Positions 39,001 through 51,276 of a stretch of DNA of 64,000 nucleotides are shown in pieces (the first letter of the stretch is position 1; each line of letters starts with the position of its first letter). A model generated the notes under the pieces. That model did not search any database and was not told the DNA's origin. It saw only the letters and a list, made by a program, of their open reading frames with translations. Origin of the DNA: Hippophae tibetana (lineage: Eukaryota; Streptophyta; Magnoliopsida; Rosales; Elaeagnaceae). The stretch spans positions 62,001 through 126,000 of the forward strand of contig JAZDXN010000026.1 in NCBI GenBank assembly GCA_037013495.1, in the 5' to 3' direction. Made by a program: the position numbers and the translations under genes.

Positions 39001-40043
39001 AATATTAGAAAAGAAAAGGAAAGAGGATGTCGTTCATATTTTAAAAAAAAAACATTTGGTACATATGAGTTACAATTTTCAATGGAGAAAACTTTTGACT
39101 CGTGTATCGAAACCACTATTATAAGATATCAAATCGAACCTCATATCAAATTACACAATATGTTTTGGTCCCGTCAAATAAAATCGTTTTTGTACCCAAA
39201 TTACATCGTTTAAATCACTTACTGAGTGTTTATAGTTTTTGAAGCACCGTTTTCATTTTACTTACTTCTGGCTTAATTCAATAGGGCTATACAGGAGATA
39301 TTGGTGCCAACCTAGGTTTGATTATTTATATTTTCAATCAATCCATATTCTTCAAAAAAAAATAAGAGAAGAGAAAAAGAAAGAGGATGCGTTCATATTT
39401 TCAAAAACAAAGAAGCATTTGGTAAATATGAGTTACAACTTTCAATGTAGATAACTTTTGACTCGGGTATCGAAAACACTATTATAATATATCAAATCGA
39501 AGCTCGTATTAAATTACACAATATATTTTGGTCGCACCAAGGAAAATCGTTTTTTTACACAAATTACATCGTTTACATTATTTACCGAGTGTTTAAAGTT
39601 TTTGAAGCACCGTTTTCATTTTACTTACTTTTGGCTTAATTCAATAGGGCTACACAGGAGATATTGGTGCCAACCTAGGTTTGATTATTTATATTTTCAA
39701 TCAATCTCTATTCTTCAAAAAAAATAAGAGAAGAGAAAAAGAAAAAGGATGTCGTTCATATTTTCAAAAACAAAGAAGCATTTGGTAAATATGAGTTACA
39801 ACTTTCAATGTAGATAACTTTTGACTCGGGTATCGAAAACACTATTATAATATATCAAATCGAAGCTCTTATCAAATTACACAATATGTTTTGGTCCCGT
39901 CAGAGAAAATCGTTTTTATACCCAAATTACATCGTTTACATCACTTACCGAGTGTTTAAAGTTTTTGAAGCACCGTTTTCATTTTACTTACTTCTGGCTT
40001 AATTCAATAGGTCTATACAGGATATATTGGTGCCAACCTAGGT
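34605..40043 (+). repeat. HOR C, copy 1 (15 monomers, 5,439 bp)
   Basis: Monomers start at 34605, 34968, 35331, 35692, 36055, 36416, 36783, 37142, 37506, 37869, 38231, 38592, 38959, 39318 and 39681. Each recurs 5,438-5,439 bp downstream. The first four are B-type and the other eleven are a new set. That set includes monomers with GGATGCGTTC (two bases lost, about 359 bp), monomers with a shortened all-A segment before ACATTTGGTACATATG, the AGGGTTGTTT-headed monomer at 37506 with ATTCCTCAAAATAAAT, and the ATAACTTGTTCGCGCC class. The monomer at 39681 is a hybrid. Its head matches the later monomer at 45120, but from about 39,866 its tail matches the monomer at 34968. Confidence 0.92.
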
Positions 40044-43000
40044 TTGATTATTTATATTTTCAATCAGTCTCTATTCTTCAAAAAAAATAATAGAAAAGAA
40101 AAGGAAAGAGGATGTCGTTCATATTTTCAAAAATAAAAAAACATTTCGTAAATATGAGTTACAACTTTCAACGGAGTTAACTTTTGACTCGGGTATCGAA
40201 ACCACTATTATAATATATCAAACCAAAATTCGTATGAAATTACACAATATATTTTGGTCGTGCCAAGGAAAATAGTTTTTGTACCCAAATTACATCGTTT
40301 ACACCACTTACCGAGTGTTTAAAGTTTCTGACGCACCATTTTCAATTTACTTACTTCTCGTTTAATTCAATAGAGCTATACAGGAGATATTGGTGCCAAC
40401 CTAGGTTTGATTATTAGTATTTTCAATCAATCCCTATTCTTCAAAAACAAATAAGAGAAAAGAAAAAGAAAGGGGATGTCGTTCATATTTTCAAAAACAA
40501 AAAAACATTTGGTAACTATGAGTTACCATTTTCAATGGAAAAACTCTTGACTCGTGTATCGAAACCACTATTATAATATATCAAATCGAAGCTCTTATCA
40601 AATTACACAATATGTTTTGGTCCCGTCAGAGAAAATCGTTTTTATACCCAAATTACATCGTTTACATCACTTACCGAGTGTTTAAAGTTTTTGAAGCACC
40701 GTTTTCATTTTACTTACTTCTGGCTTAATTCAATAGGTCTATACAGGATATATTGGTGCCAACCTAGGTTTGATTATTTATATTTTCAATCAATCTCTAT
40801 TCTTCAAAAAAATTAGAGAAGAGAAAAAGAAAGAGGATGTCGTTCATATTTTCAAAAACAAAAAAACATTTGGTAAATATGAGTTACAACTTTCAACGGA
40901 GTTAACTTTTGACTCGGTATCGAAACCACTATTATAATATATCAAACCGAAGCTCGTATGAAATTACACAATATATTTTGGTCGTGCCAAGGAAAATATT
41001 TTTTGTACCCAAATTACATCATTTACACCACTTACCGAGTGTTTAAAGTTTTTGACGCACCATTTTCAATTTACTTACTTCTAGTTTAATTCAGTAGCGC
41101 TATACAGGAGATATTGGTACCAACATTGGTTTGATTATTTATATTTTCAATCAATCCCTATTCTTCAAAAAAAATAAGAGAAGAGAAAAAGAAAGAGGAT
41201 GTCGTTCATATTTTCAAAAACAAAAAAGCATTTGGTAAATATGAGTTACAACTTTCAACGGAGATAACTTTTGACTCCAGTATCGGAACCACTATTATAA
41301 TATATCAAATTGACGATCGTATGAAATTACAAAATGTGGTTTGTTCCAGCCAAGGAAAATCGTTTTTGTACTCAAATTATATCGGTTACATGACTTACCG
41401 AGTGTGTAACGTTTTTGACGCACAATTTTCATTTAACTTACTTCTGGTTTAATTCAATAGAGCTATACAGGAGATATTGGTGCCAAGATAGCATTTTTTA
41501 TTTATATTTTCAATCATTCGCTATTCTTCAAAAAAATTAGAGAAGAGAAAAAGAAAGAGGATGTCGTTCATATTTTCAAAAACAAAAAAACATTTGGTAA
41601 ATATGAGTTACAACTTTCAACGGAGATAACTTTTGACTCGGGTATCGAAAGCACTATTATAATATATCAAATCAAATCTCATATCAAAGTACACAATATC
41701 TTTTGGTCCCCCAAGGAAAATCGTTTTTGTACCCAAATTACATCGTTTACATAACTTACCGAGTGTTTAAAGTTTTTGAAGCACCATTTTCATTTTACTT
41801 GCTTCTCGTTTAATTCAATAGATCTATACAGGAGATGTTGGTGCCAACCTAGGTTTGATTATTAATATTTTCAATCAATCCCTATTCTTCAGAAAAAAAA
41901 AATAAGAGAAGAGAGAAAGAAAGAGGATGTCGTTCATATTTTCAAAAACAAAGAAGCATTTGGTAAATATGAGTTACAACTTTCAATGTAGATAACTTTT
42001 GACTCGGGTATCGAAAACACTATTATAATATATCAAATTGAAGCTCGTATGAAATTACACAATATATTTTGTTCGCGCCAAGGAAAATCGTTTTTGTACT
42101 CCAATTACATCGTTTACATCAGTTACCAAGTGTTTAAAGTTTTTTAAGCAGCGTTTTCATTTTACTTACTTCTAGTTTAATTCAATAGGGCTATACAGGA
42201 GATATTGGTGCCAACCTAGGTTTGATTATTTATATTTTCAATCAGTCTCTATTCTTCAAAAAAAATAATAGAAAAGAAAAGGAAAGAGGATGTCGTTCAT
42301 ATTTTAAAAAAAAAACATTTGGTACATATGAGTTACAATTTTCAATGGAGAAAACTTTTGACTCGTGTATCGAAACCACTATTATAAGATATCAAATCGA
42401 ACCTCATATCAAATTACACAATATGTTTTGGTCCCGTCAAATAAAATCGTTTTTGTACCCAAATTACATCGTTTACATCACTTACCGAGTGTTTATAGTT
42501 TTTGAAGCACCGTTTTCATTTTACTTACTTCTGGCTTAATTCAGTAGGGCTATACAGGAGATATTGGTGCCAACCTAGGTTTGATTATTTATATTTTCAA
42601 TCAATCCATATTCTTCAAAAAAAAATAAGAGAAGAGAAAAAGAAAGAGGATGCGTTCATATTTTCAAAAACAAAGAAGCATTTGGTAAATATGAGTTACA
42701 ACTTTCAATGTAGATAACTTTTGACTCGGGTATCGAAAACACTATTATAATATATCAAATCGAAGCTCGTATTAAATTACACAATATATTTTGGTCGTGC
42801 CAAGGAAAATAGTTTTTGTACCCAAATTACATCGTTTACATCATTTATCGAGTGTTTAAAGTTTTTTATGCACCATTTTCATTTTACTTACTTCTGGTTT
42901 AATTCAATAGGGCTATACAGGAGATATTGGTGCCAACCTAGGGTTGTTTATTTATATTTTCAATCAGTCTCTATTCCTCAAAATAAATAATAGAAAAGAA

Positions 43001-45302
43001 AAGGAAAGAGAATGTCGTTCATATTTTCAAAAATAAAAAAACATTTGGTAAATATGAGTTACAACTTTCAATGGAGATAACTTTTGACTCGGGTATCGAA
43101 AACACTATTATAATATATCAAATCGAAGCTCGTATGAAATTACACAATATAACTTGTTCGCGCCAAGGAAAATCGTTTTTGTACTCAAATTACATCGTTT
43201 ACATCAGTTACCGAGTGTTTAAAGTTTTTGAAGCAGCGTTTTCATTTTACTTACTTCTAGTTTAATTCAATAGGGCTATACAGGAGATATTGGTGCCAAC
43301 CTAGGTTTGATTATTTATATTTTCAATCAACCCCATTTTTCAAAAAAAATAAGAGAAGAGAAAAAGAAAGAGGATGTCGTTCATATTTTCAAAAACAAAA
43401 AAGCATTTGGTAAATATCAGTTACAACTTTCAACGGAGATAACTTTTGACTCCGGTATCGAAAACACTATTATAATATATCAAATTGACGTTCGTATGAA
43501 ATTACAAAATGTGGTTTGGTCCAGCCAAGGAAAATCGTTTTTGTCCTCAAATTATATCGTTTACATCACTTACCGAGTGTGTAACGTTTTTGACGCACAA
43601 TTTTCATTTCACTTACTTCTGGTTTAATTCAATAGAGCTATACAAGAGATATTGGTGCCAAGATAGCATTGTTTATTTATATTTTCAACCAGTCGCTATT
43701 CTTCAAAAAAATTATAGAAGAGAAAAAGAAAGAGGATGTCGTTCATATTTTCAAAAACAAAAAAACATTTGGTAAATATGAGTTACAACTTTCAACGGAG
43801 ATAACTTTTGACTCGGGTATCGAAAGCACTATTATAATATATCAAATCAAATCTCATATCAAATTACACAATATCTTTTGGTCCCCCAAGGAAAATCGTT
43901 TTTGTATCCAAATTACATCGTTTACATAACTTACCGAGTGTTTAAAGTTTTTGAAGCAACATTTTCATTTTACTTGCTTCTCATTTAATTCAATAGATCT
44001 ATACAGGAGATGTTGGTGCCAACCTAGGTTTGATTATTAATATTTTCAATCAATCCCTATTCTTCAGAAAAAAAAAATAAGAGAAGAGAAAAAGAAAGAG
44101 GATGTCGTTCATATTTTCAAAAACAAAGAAGCATTTGGTAAATATGAGTTACAACTTTCAATGTAGATAACTTTTGACTCGGGTATCGAAAACACTATTA
44201 TAATATATCAAATCGAAGATCGTATGAAATTACACAATATATTTTTTTCGCGCCAAGGAAAATCGTTTTTGTACTCAAATTACATCGTTTACATCAGTTA
44301 CCAAGTGTTTAAAGTTTTTTAAGCAGCGTTTTCATTTTACTTACTTCTAGTTTAATTCAATAGGGCTATACAGGAGATATTGGTGCCAACCTAGGTTTGA
44401 TTATTTATATTTTCAATCAGTCTCTATTCTTCAAAAAAAATATTAGAAAAGAAAAGGAAAGAGGATGTCGTTCATATTTTAAAAAAAAAACATTTGGTAC
44501 ATATGAGTTACAATTTTCAATGGAGAAAACTTTTGACTCGTGTATCGAAACCACTATTATAAGATATCAAATCGAACCTCATATCAAATTACACAATATG
44601 TTTTGGTCCCGTCAAATAAAATCGTTTTTGTACCCAAATTACATCGTTTAAATCACTTACTGAGTGTTTATAGTTTTTGAAGCACCGTTTTCATTTTACT
44701 TACTTCTGGCTTAATTCAATAGGGCTATACAGGAGATATTGGTGCCAACCTAGGTTTGATTATTTATATTTTCAATCAATCCATATTCTTCAAAAAAAAA
44801 TAAGAGAAGAGAAAAAGAAAGAGGATGCGTTCATATTTTCAAAAACAAAGAAGCATTTGGTAAATATGAGTTACAACTTTCAATGTAGATAACTTTTGAC
44901 TCGGGTATCGAAAACACTATTATAATATATCAAATCGAAGCTCGTATTAAATTACACAATATATTTTGGTCGCACCAAGGAAAATCGTTTTTTTTACACA
45001 AATTACATCGTTTACATTATTTACCGAGTGTTTAAAGTTTTTGAAGCACCGTTTTCATTTTACTTACTTTTGGCTTAATTCAATAGGGCTACACAGGAGA
45101 TATTGGTGCCAACCTAGGTTTGATTATTTATATTTTCAATCAATCTCTATTCTTCAAAAAAAATAAGAGAAGAGAAAAAGAAAAAGGATGTCGTTCATAT
45201 TTTCAAAAACAAAGAAGCATTTGGTAAATATGAGTTACAACTTTCAATGTAGATAACTTTTGACTCGGGTATCGAAAACACTATTATAATATATCAAATC
45301 GA
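40044..45302 (+). repeat. HOR C, copy 2 (15 monomers, last one changes class)
   Basis: Monomers start at 40044, 40407, 40770, 41131, 41494, 41855, 42222, 42581, 42944, 43307, 43669, 44030, 44397, 44756 and 45120. They are near-identical to copy 1. The few differences seen include CATTGG against CATAGG near 41125, an A-run length change near 42616 against 37178, and extra Ts near 44990. The match ends at about 45,303. There the monomer at 45120 continues with GAAGTTCGTATG and GTTTGGTCCAGCC, while the partner at 39681 continues with GAAGCTCTTATC. Confidence 0.92.
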
Positions 45303-45610
45303 AGTTCGTATGAAATTACAAAATGTGGTTTGGTCCAGCCAAGGAAAATCGTTTTTGTACCCAAATTATATCGTTTACATCACTTACCGAGTGTTTAACG
45401 TTTTTGACGCATAATATTCATTTCACTTACTTCTGGTTTAATTCAATAGAGCTATACAAGAGATATTGGTGCCAAGATAGCATTGTTTATTTATATTTTC
45501 AATCAATCGCTATTCTTCAAAAAAAATTAGAGAAGAGAAAAAGAAAGAGGATGTCATTCATATTTTCAAAAACAAAAAAACATTTGGTAAATATGAGTTA
45601 CAACTTTCAA

Positions 45611-47059
45611 CGGAGATAACTTTTGACTCGGGTATCGAAAACAGTATTATAATATATCAAAACGAAGCTTGTATCAAATTACACAATATATTTTGGTCGC
45701 GCCAAAGAAAATCGTTTTTGTACACAAATTACATTGTTTACATCATTTATCGAGTGTTTAATGTTTTTGAAGCACCGTTTTCATTTTACTTACTTCTAGT
45801 TTAATTCAATAGGGCTATACAGGAGATATTGGTGCCAAACTAGGTTTGATTATTTATATTTTCAATCAACCCCATTTTTCAAAAAAAATAAGAGAAGAGA
45901 AAAAGAAAGAGGATGACGTTCATATTTTCAAAAATAAAAAAACATTTGGTAAATATCAGTTACAACTTTCAACGGAGATAACTTTTGACTCTGGTATCGA
46001 AACCACTATTATAATATATCAAATTGACGTTCGTATGAAATTACAAAATGTGGTTTGGTCCAGCCAAGGAAAATTGTTTTTGTACCCAAATTTTATCGGT
46101 TACATCACTTACCGAGTGTGTAATGTTTTTGACGCATAATTTTCATTTCACTTACTTCTAGTTTAATTCAATAGAGCTATACAGGAGATATTGGTGCCAA
46201 GATAGCATTGTTTATTTATATTTTCAACCAGTCGCTATTCTTCAAAAAAATTATAGAAGAGAAAAAGAAAGAGGATGTCGTTCATATTTTCAAAAACAAA
46301 AAAACATTTGGTAAATATGAGTTACAACTTTCAACGGAGTTAACTTTTGACTCGGTATCGAAACCACTATTATAATATATCAAACGGAAGCTCGTATGAA
46401 ATTACCCAATATATTTTGGTCGTGGCAAGGAAAATAGTATTTGTACCCAAATTACATCGTTTACATCATTTATCGAGTGTTTAAAGTTTTTGAAGCACCG
46501 TTTTCATTTTACTTACTTCTGGTCTTATTCAATAGGGCTATACAGGAGATATTGGTGCCAACGTAGGTTTGATTATTTATATTTTCAATCAACCCCATTC
46601 TTCAAAAAAAACAAGAGAAGAGAAAAAGAAAGAGGATGTCGTTCTTATTTTCAAAAACAAAAAAACATTTGGTAAATATGAGTTACAACTTTCAACGGAG
46701 ATAACTTTTGACTCGGGTATCGAAACCACTATTATAATATATCAAATCGAAGTTCGTATCAAAATTACAAAATATGGTTTGGCCCCGCTAAAGAAAATCG
46801 TTTTTGTACCCAAATTACATCGTTTACATCACTTACCGAGTGTTTAATGTTTTTTACGCACCATTTTCATTTTACTTACTTCTGGTTTAATTCAATAGGG
46901 CTATACAGGAGATATTGGTGACAACCTAGGGTTGTTTATTTATATTTTCAATCAGTCTCTATTCCTCAAAATAAATAATAGAAAAGAAAAGGAAAGAGAA
47001 TGTCGTTCATATTTTCAAAAATAAAAAAACATTTGGTAAATATGAGTTACAACTTTCAA
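45611..47059 (+). repeat. 4-monomer tandem duplication, copy 1
   Basis: This segment runs from inside the monomer at 45483 to inside the monomer at 46932, and it recurs directly downstream. It contains AAAACGAAGCTTGTAT with an unusual ATTGTTTACATC, the GGATGACG monomer at 45846, a GATAGCATTG-linked monomer at 46208 and the monomer at 46569 with GTATCAAAATTACAAAATATGG. The break falls near the conserved ATGAGTTACAACTTTCAA core. Confidence 0.8.
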
Positions 47060-48510
47060 CGGAGATAACTTTTGACTCGGGTATCGAAAACACTATTATA
47101 ATATATATCAAAACGAAGCTTGTATGAAATTACACAATATATTTTCGTCGCGCCAAAGAAAATCGTTTTTGTACACAAATTACATTGTTTACATCATTTA
47201 TCGAGTGTTTAATGTTTTTGAAGCACCGTTTTCATTTTACTTACTTCTAGTTTAATTCAATAGGGCTATACAGGAGATATTGGTGCCAAACTAGATTTGA
47301 TTATTTATATTTTCAATCAACCCCATTTTTCAAACAAAATAAGAGAAGAGAAAAAGAAAGAGGATGACGTTCATATTTTCAAAAATAAAAAAACATTTGG
47401 TAAATATCAGTTACAACTTTCAACGGAGATAACTTTTGACTCTGGTATCGAAACCACTATTATAATATATCAAATTGACGTTCGGATGAAATTACAAAAT
47501 GTGGTTTGGTCCAGCCAAGTAAAATCGTTTTTGTACCCAAATTTTATCGGTTACATCACTTACCGAGTGTGTAATGTTTTTGACGCATAATTTTTATTTC
47601 ACTTACTTCTAGTTTAATTCAATAGAGCTATACAGGAGATATTGGTGCCAAGATAGCATTGTTTATTTATATTTTCAACCAGTCGCTATTCTTCAAAAAA
47701 ATTATAGAAGAGAAAAAGAAAGAGGATGTGGTTCATATTTTCAAAAACAAAAAAACATTTGGTAAATATGAGTTACAACTTTCAACGGAGTTAACTTTTG
47801 ACTCGGTATCGAAACCACTATTATAATATATCAAACTGAAGCTCGTATAAAATTACCCAATATATTTTGGTCGTGCCAAGGAAAATAGTTTTTGTACCCA
47901 AATTACATCGTTTACATCATTTATCGAGTGTTTAAAGTTTTTGAAGCACCGTTTTCATTTTACTTACTTATGGTCTTATTCAATAGGGCTATACAGGAGA
48001 TATTGGTGCCAACGTAGGTTTGATTATTTATATTTTCAATCAACCCCATTCTTCAAAAAAAATAAGAGACGAGAAAAAGAAAGAGGATGTCGTTCTTATT
48101 TTCAAAAACAAAAAAACATTTGGTAAATATGAGTTACAACTTTCAACAGAGATAACTTTTGACTCGGGTATCGAAACCACTATTATAATATATCAAATCG
48201 AAGTTCGTATCAAAATTACAAAATATGGTTTGGCCCCGCTAAAGAAAATCGTTTTTGTACCCAAATTACATCGTTTACATCACTTACCGAGTGTTTAAAG
48301 TTTTTTACGCACCATTTTCATTTTACTTACTTCTGGTTTAATTCAATAGGGTTATACAGGAGATATTGGTGCCAACCTAGGATTGTTTATTTATATTTTC
48401 AATCAGTCTCTATTCCTCAAAATAAATAATAGAAAAGAAAAGGAAAGAGAATGTCGTTCATATTTTCAAAAATAAAAAAACATTTGGTAAATATGAGTTA
48501 CAACTTTCAA
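47060..48510 (+). repeat. 4-monomer tandem duplication, copy 2
   Basis: This repeats the preceding segment with a 1,449-1,451 bp shift. The change in shift comes from an extra AT dinucleotide near 47,103 (ATATATATC). Matching monomers are 45846/47297, 46208/47659, 46569/48020 and 46932/48383. The monomer at 46932 is the recombinant one: its head (AGGGTTGTTT, ATTCCTCAAAATAAAT) matches 48383, and its tail matches 45483. Confidence 0.8.
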
Positions 48511-50556
48511 TGGAGATAACTTTTGACTCGGGTATCGAAAACACTATTATAATATATCAAATCGAAGCTCGTATGAAATTAAACAATATAACTTGTTCGC
48601 GCCAAGGAAAATTGTTTTTGTACTCAAATTACATCGTTTACATCAGTTACCGAGTGTTTAAAGTTTTTGAAGCAGCGTTTTCATTTTACTTACTTCTGGT
48701 TTAATTCAATAGGGCTATACAAGAGATATTGGTGCCAACCTAGGTTTGATTATTTATATTTTCAATCAACCCCATTTTTCAAAAAAAATAAGAGAAGAGA
48801 AAAAGAAAGAGGATGTCGTTCATATTTTCAAAAACAAAAAAGCATTTGGTAAATATCAGTTACAACTTTCAACGGAGATAACTTTTGACTCCGGTATCGA
48901 AAACACTATTATAATATATCAAATTGACGTTCGTATGAAATTACAAAATGTGGTTTGGTCCAGCCAAGGAAAATCGTTTTTGTACTCAAATTATATCGTT
49001 TACATCACTTACCGAGTGTGTAACGTTTTTGACGCACAATTTTCATTTCACTTACTTCTGTTTTAATTCAATAGAGCTATACAGGAGATATTGGTGCCAA
49101 GATAGCATTTTTTATTTATATTTTCAATCAGTCGCTATTCTTCAAAAAAATTAGAGAAGAGAAAAAGAAAGAGGATGTCGTTCATATTTTCAAAAACAAA
49201 AAAACATTTGGTAAATATGAGTTACAACTTTCAACGGAGATAACTTTTGACTCGGGTATCGAAAGCACTATTATAATATATCAAATCAAATCTCATATCA
49301 AATTACACAATATCTTTTGGTCCCCCAAGGAAAATCGTTTTTGTACCCAAATTACATCGTTTACATAACTTACCGAGTGTTTAAAGTTTTTGAAGCACCA
49401 TTTTCATTTTACTTGCTTCTCGTTTAATTCAATAGATCTATACAGGAGATGTTGGTGCCAACCTAGGTTTGATTATTAATATTTTCAATCAATCCCTATT
49501 CTTCAGAAAAAAAAAATAAGAGAAGAGAAAAAGAAAGAGGATGTCGTTCATATTTTCAAAAACAAAGAAGCATTTGGTATATATGAGTTACAACTTTCAA
49601 TGTAGATAACTTTTGACTCGGGTATCGAAAACACTATTATAATATATCAAATCGAAGCTTGTATGAAATTACACAATATATTTTGTTCGCGCCAAGGGAA
49701 ATCGTTTTTGTACTCAAATTACATCGTTTACATCAGTTACCAAGTGTTTAAAGTTTTTTAAGCAGCGTTTTCATTTTACTTACTTCTAGTTTAATTCAAT
49801 AGGGCTATATAGGAGATATTGGTGCCAACCTTGGTTTCATTATTTATATTTTCAATCAGTCTCTATTCTTCAAAAAAAATAATAGAAAAGAAAAGGAAAG
49901 AGGATGTCGTTCATATTTTAAAAAAAAACATTTGGTACATATGAGTTACAATTTTCAATGGAGAAAACTTTTGACTCGTGTATCGAAACCACTATTATAA
50001 GATATCAAATCGAACCTCATATAAAATTACACAATATGTTTTGGTCCCGTCAAATAAAATCGTTTTTGTACCCAAATTACATCGTTTACATCACTTACCG
50101 AGTGTTTATAGTTTTTGAAGCACCGTTTTCATTTTACTTACTTCTGGCTTAATTCAATAGGGCTATACAGGAGATATTGGTGCCAACCTAGGTTTGATTA
50201 TTTATATTTTCAATCAATCCATATTCTTCAAAAAAAAATAAGAGAAGAGAAAAAGAAAGAGGATGCGTTCATATTTTCAAAAACAAAGAAGCATTTGGTA
50301 AATATGAGTTACAACTTTCAATGTAGATAACTTTTGACTCGGGTATCGAAAACACTATTATAATATATCAAATTGAAGCTCGTATGAAATTACACAATAT
50401 ATTTTGTTCGCGCCAAGGAAAATCGTTTTTGTACTCAAATTACATCGTTTACATCAGTTACCAAGTGTTTAAAGTTTTTTAAGCAGCGTTTTCATTTTAC
50501 TTACTTCTAGTTTAATTCAATAGGGCTATACAGGAGATATTGGTGCCAACCTAGGT
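48383..50556 (+). repeat. HOR C, partial third copy (6 monomers)
   Basis: Monomers 48383, 48746, 49108, 49469, 49836 and 50194 are 5,438-5,439 bp downstream of 42944, 43307, 43669, 44030, 44397 and 44756, and have the same class order. The original 15-monomer phase is thus restored after the altered eight monomers at 45483-48382. HOR C therefore once ran through this region and was overwritten in part without changing total monomer number. Confidence 0.8.
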
Positions 50557-51276
50557 TTGATTATTTATATTTTCAATCAGTCTCTATTCTTCAAAAAAAA
50601 TAATAGAAAAGAAAAGGAAAGAGGATGTCGTTCATATTTAAAAAAAAACATTTGGTACATATGAGTTACAATTTTCAATGGAGAAAACTTTTGACTCGTG
50701 TATAGAAACCACTATTATAAGATATCAAATCGAACCTCATATCAAATTACACAATATGTTTTGGTCCCGTCAAATAAAATCGTTTTTGTACCCAAATTAC
50801 ATCGTTTACATCACTTACCGAGTGTTTATAGTTTTTGAAGCACCGTTTTCATTTTACTTACTTCTGGCTTAATTCAATAGGGCTATACAGGAGATATTGG
50901 TGCCAACCTAGGTTTGATTATTTATATTTTCAATCAATCCATATTCTTCAAAAAAAAATAAGAGAAGAGAAAAAGAAAGAGGATGCGTTCATATTTTCAA
51001 AAACAAAGAAGCATTTGGTAAATATGAGTTACAACTTTCAATGTAGATAACTTTTGACTCGGGTATCGAAAACACTATTATAATATATCAAATCGAAGCT
51101 CGTATTAAATTACACAATATATTTTGGTCGCACCAAGGAAAATCGTTTTTTTACACAAATTACATCGTTTACATTATTTACCGAGTGTTTATAGTTTTTG
51201 AAGCACCGTTTTCATTTTACTTACTTTTGGCTTAATTCAATAGGGCTACACAGGAGATATTGGTGCCAACCTAGGT
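49836..51276 (+). repeat. 2-monomer tandem duplication (two copies, ~720 bp each)
   Basis: Monomers 49836 and 50194 are repeated as 50557 and 50914. The first of each pair has the short all-A segment and GAACCTCATAT; the second has the GGATGCGTTC deletion. The monomer at 50194 is a hybrid: its head is the CAATCCATATTC type, but its tail (TTTTGTTCGCGCC, ACCAAGTGTTTAAAG) is the type that follows 49469. The monomer at 50914 keeps the usual tail with GTCGCACC. Confidence 0.82.
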
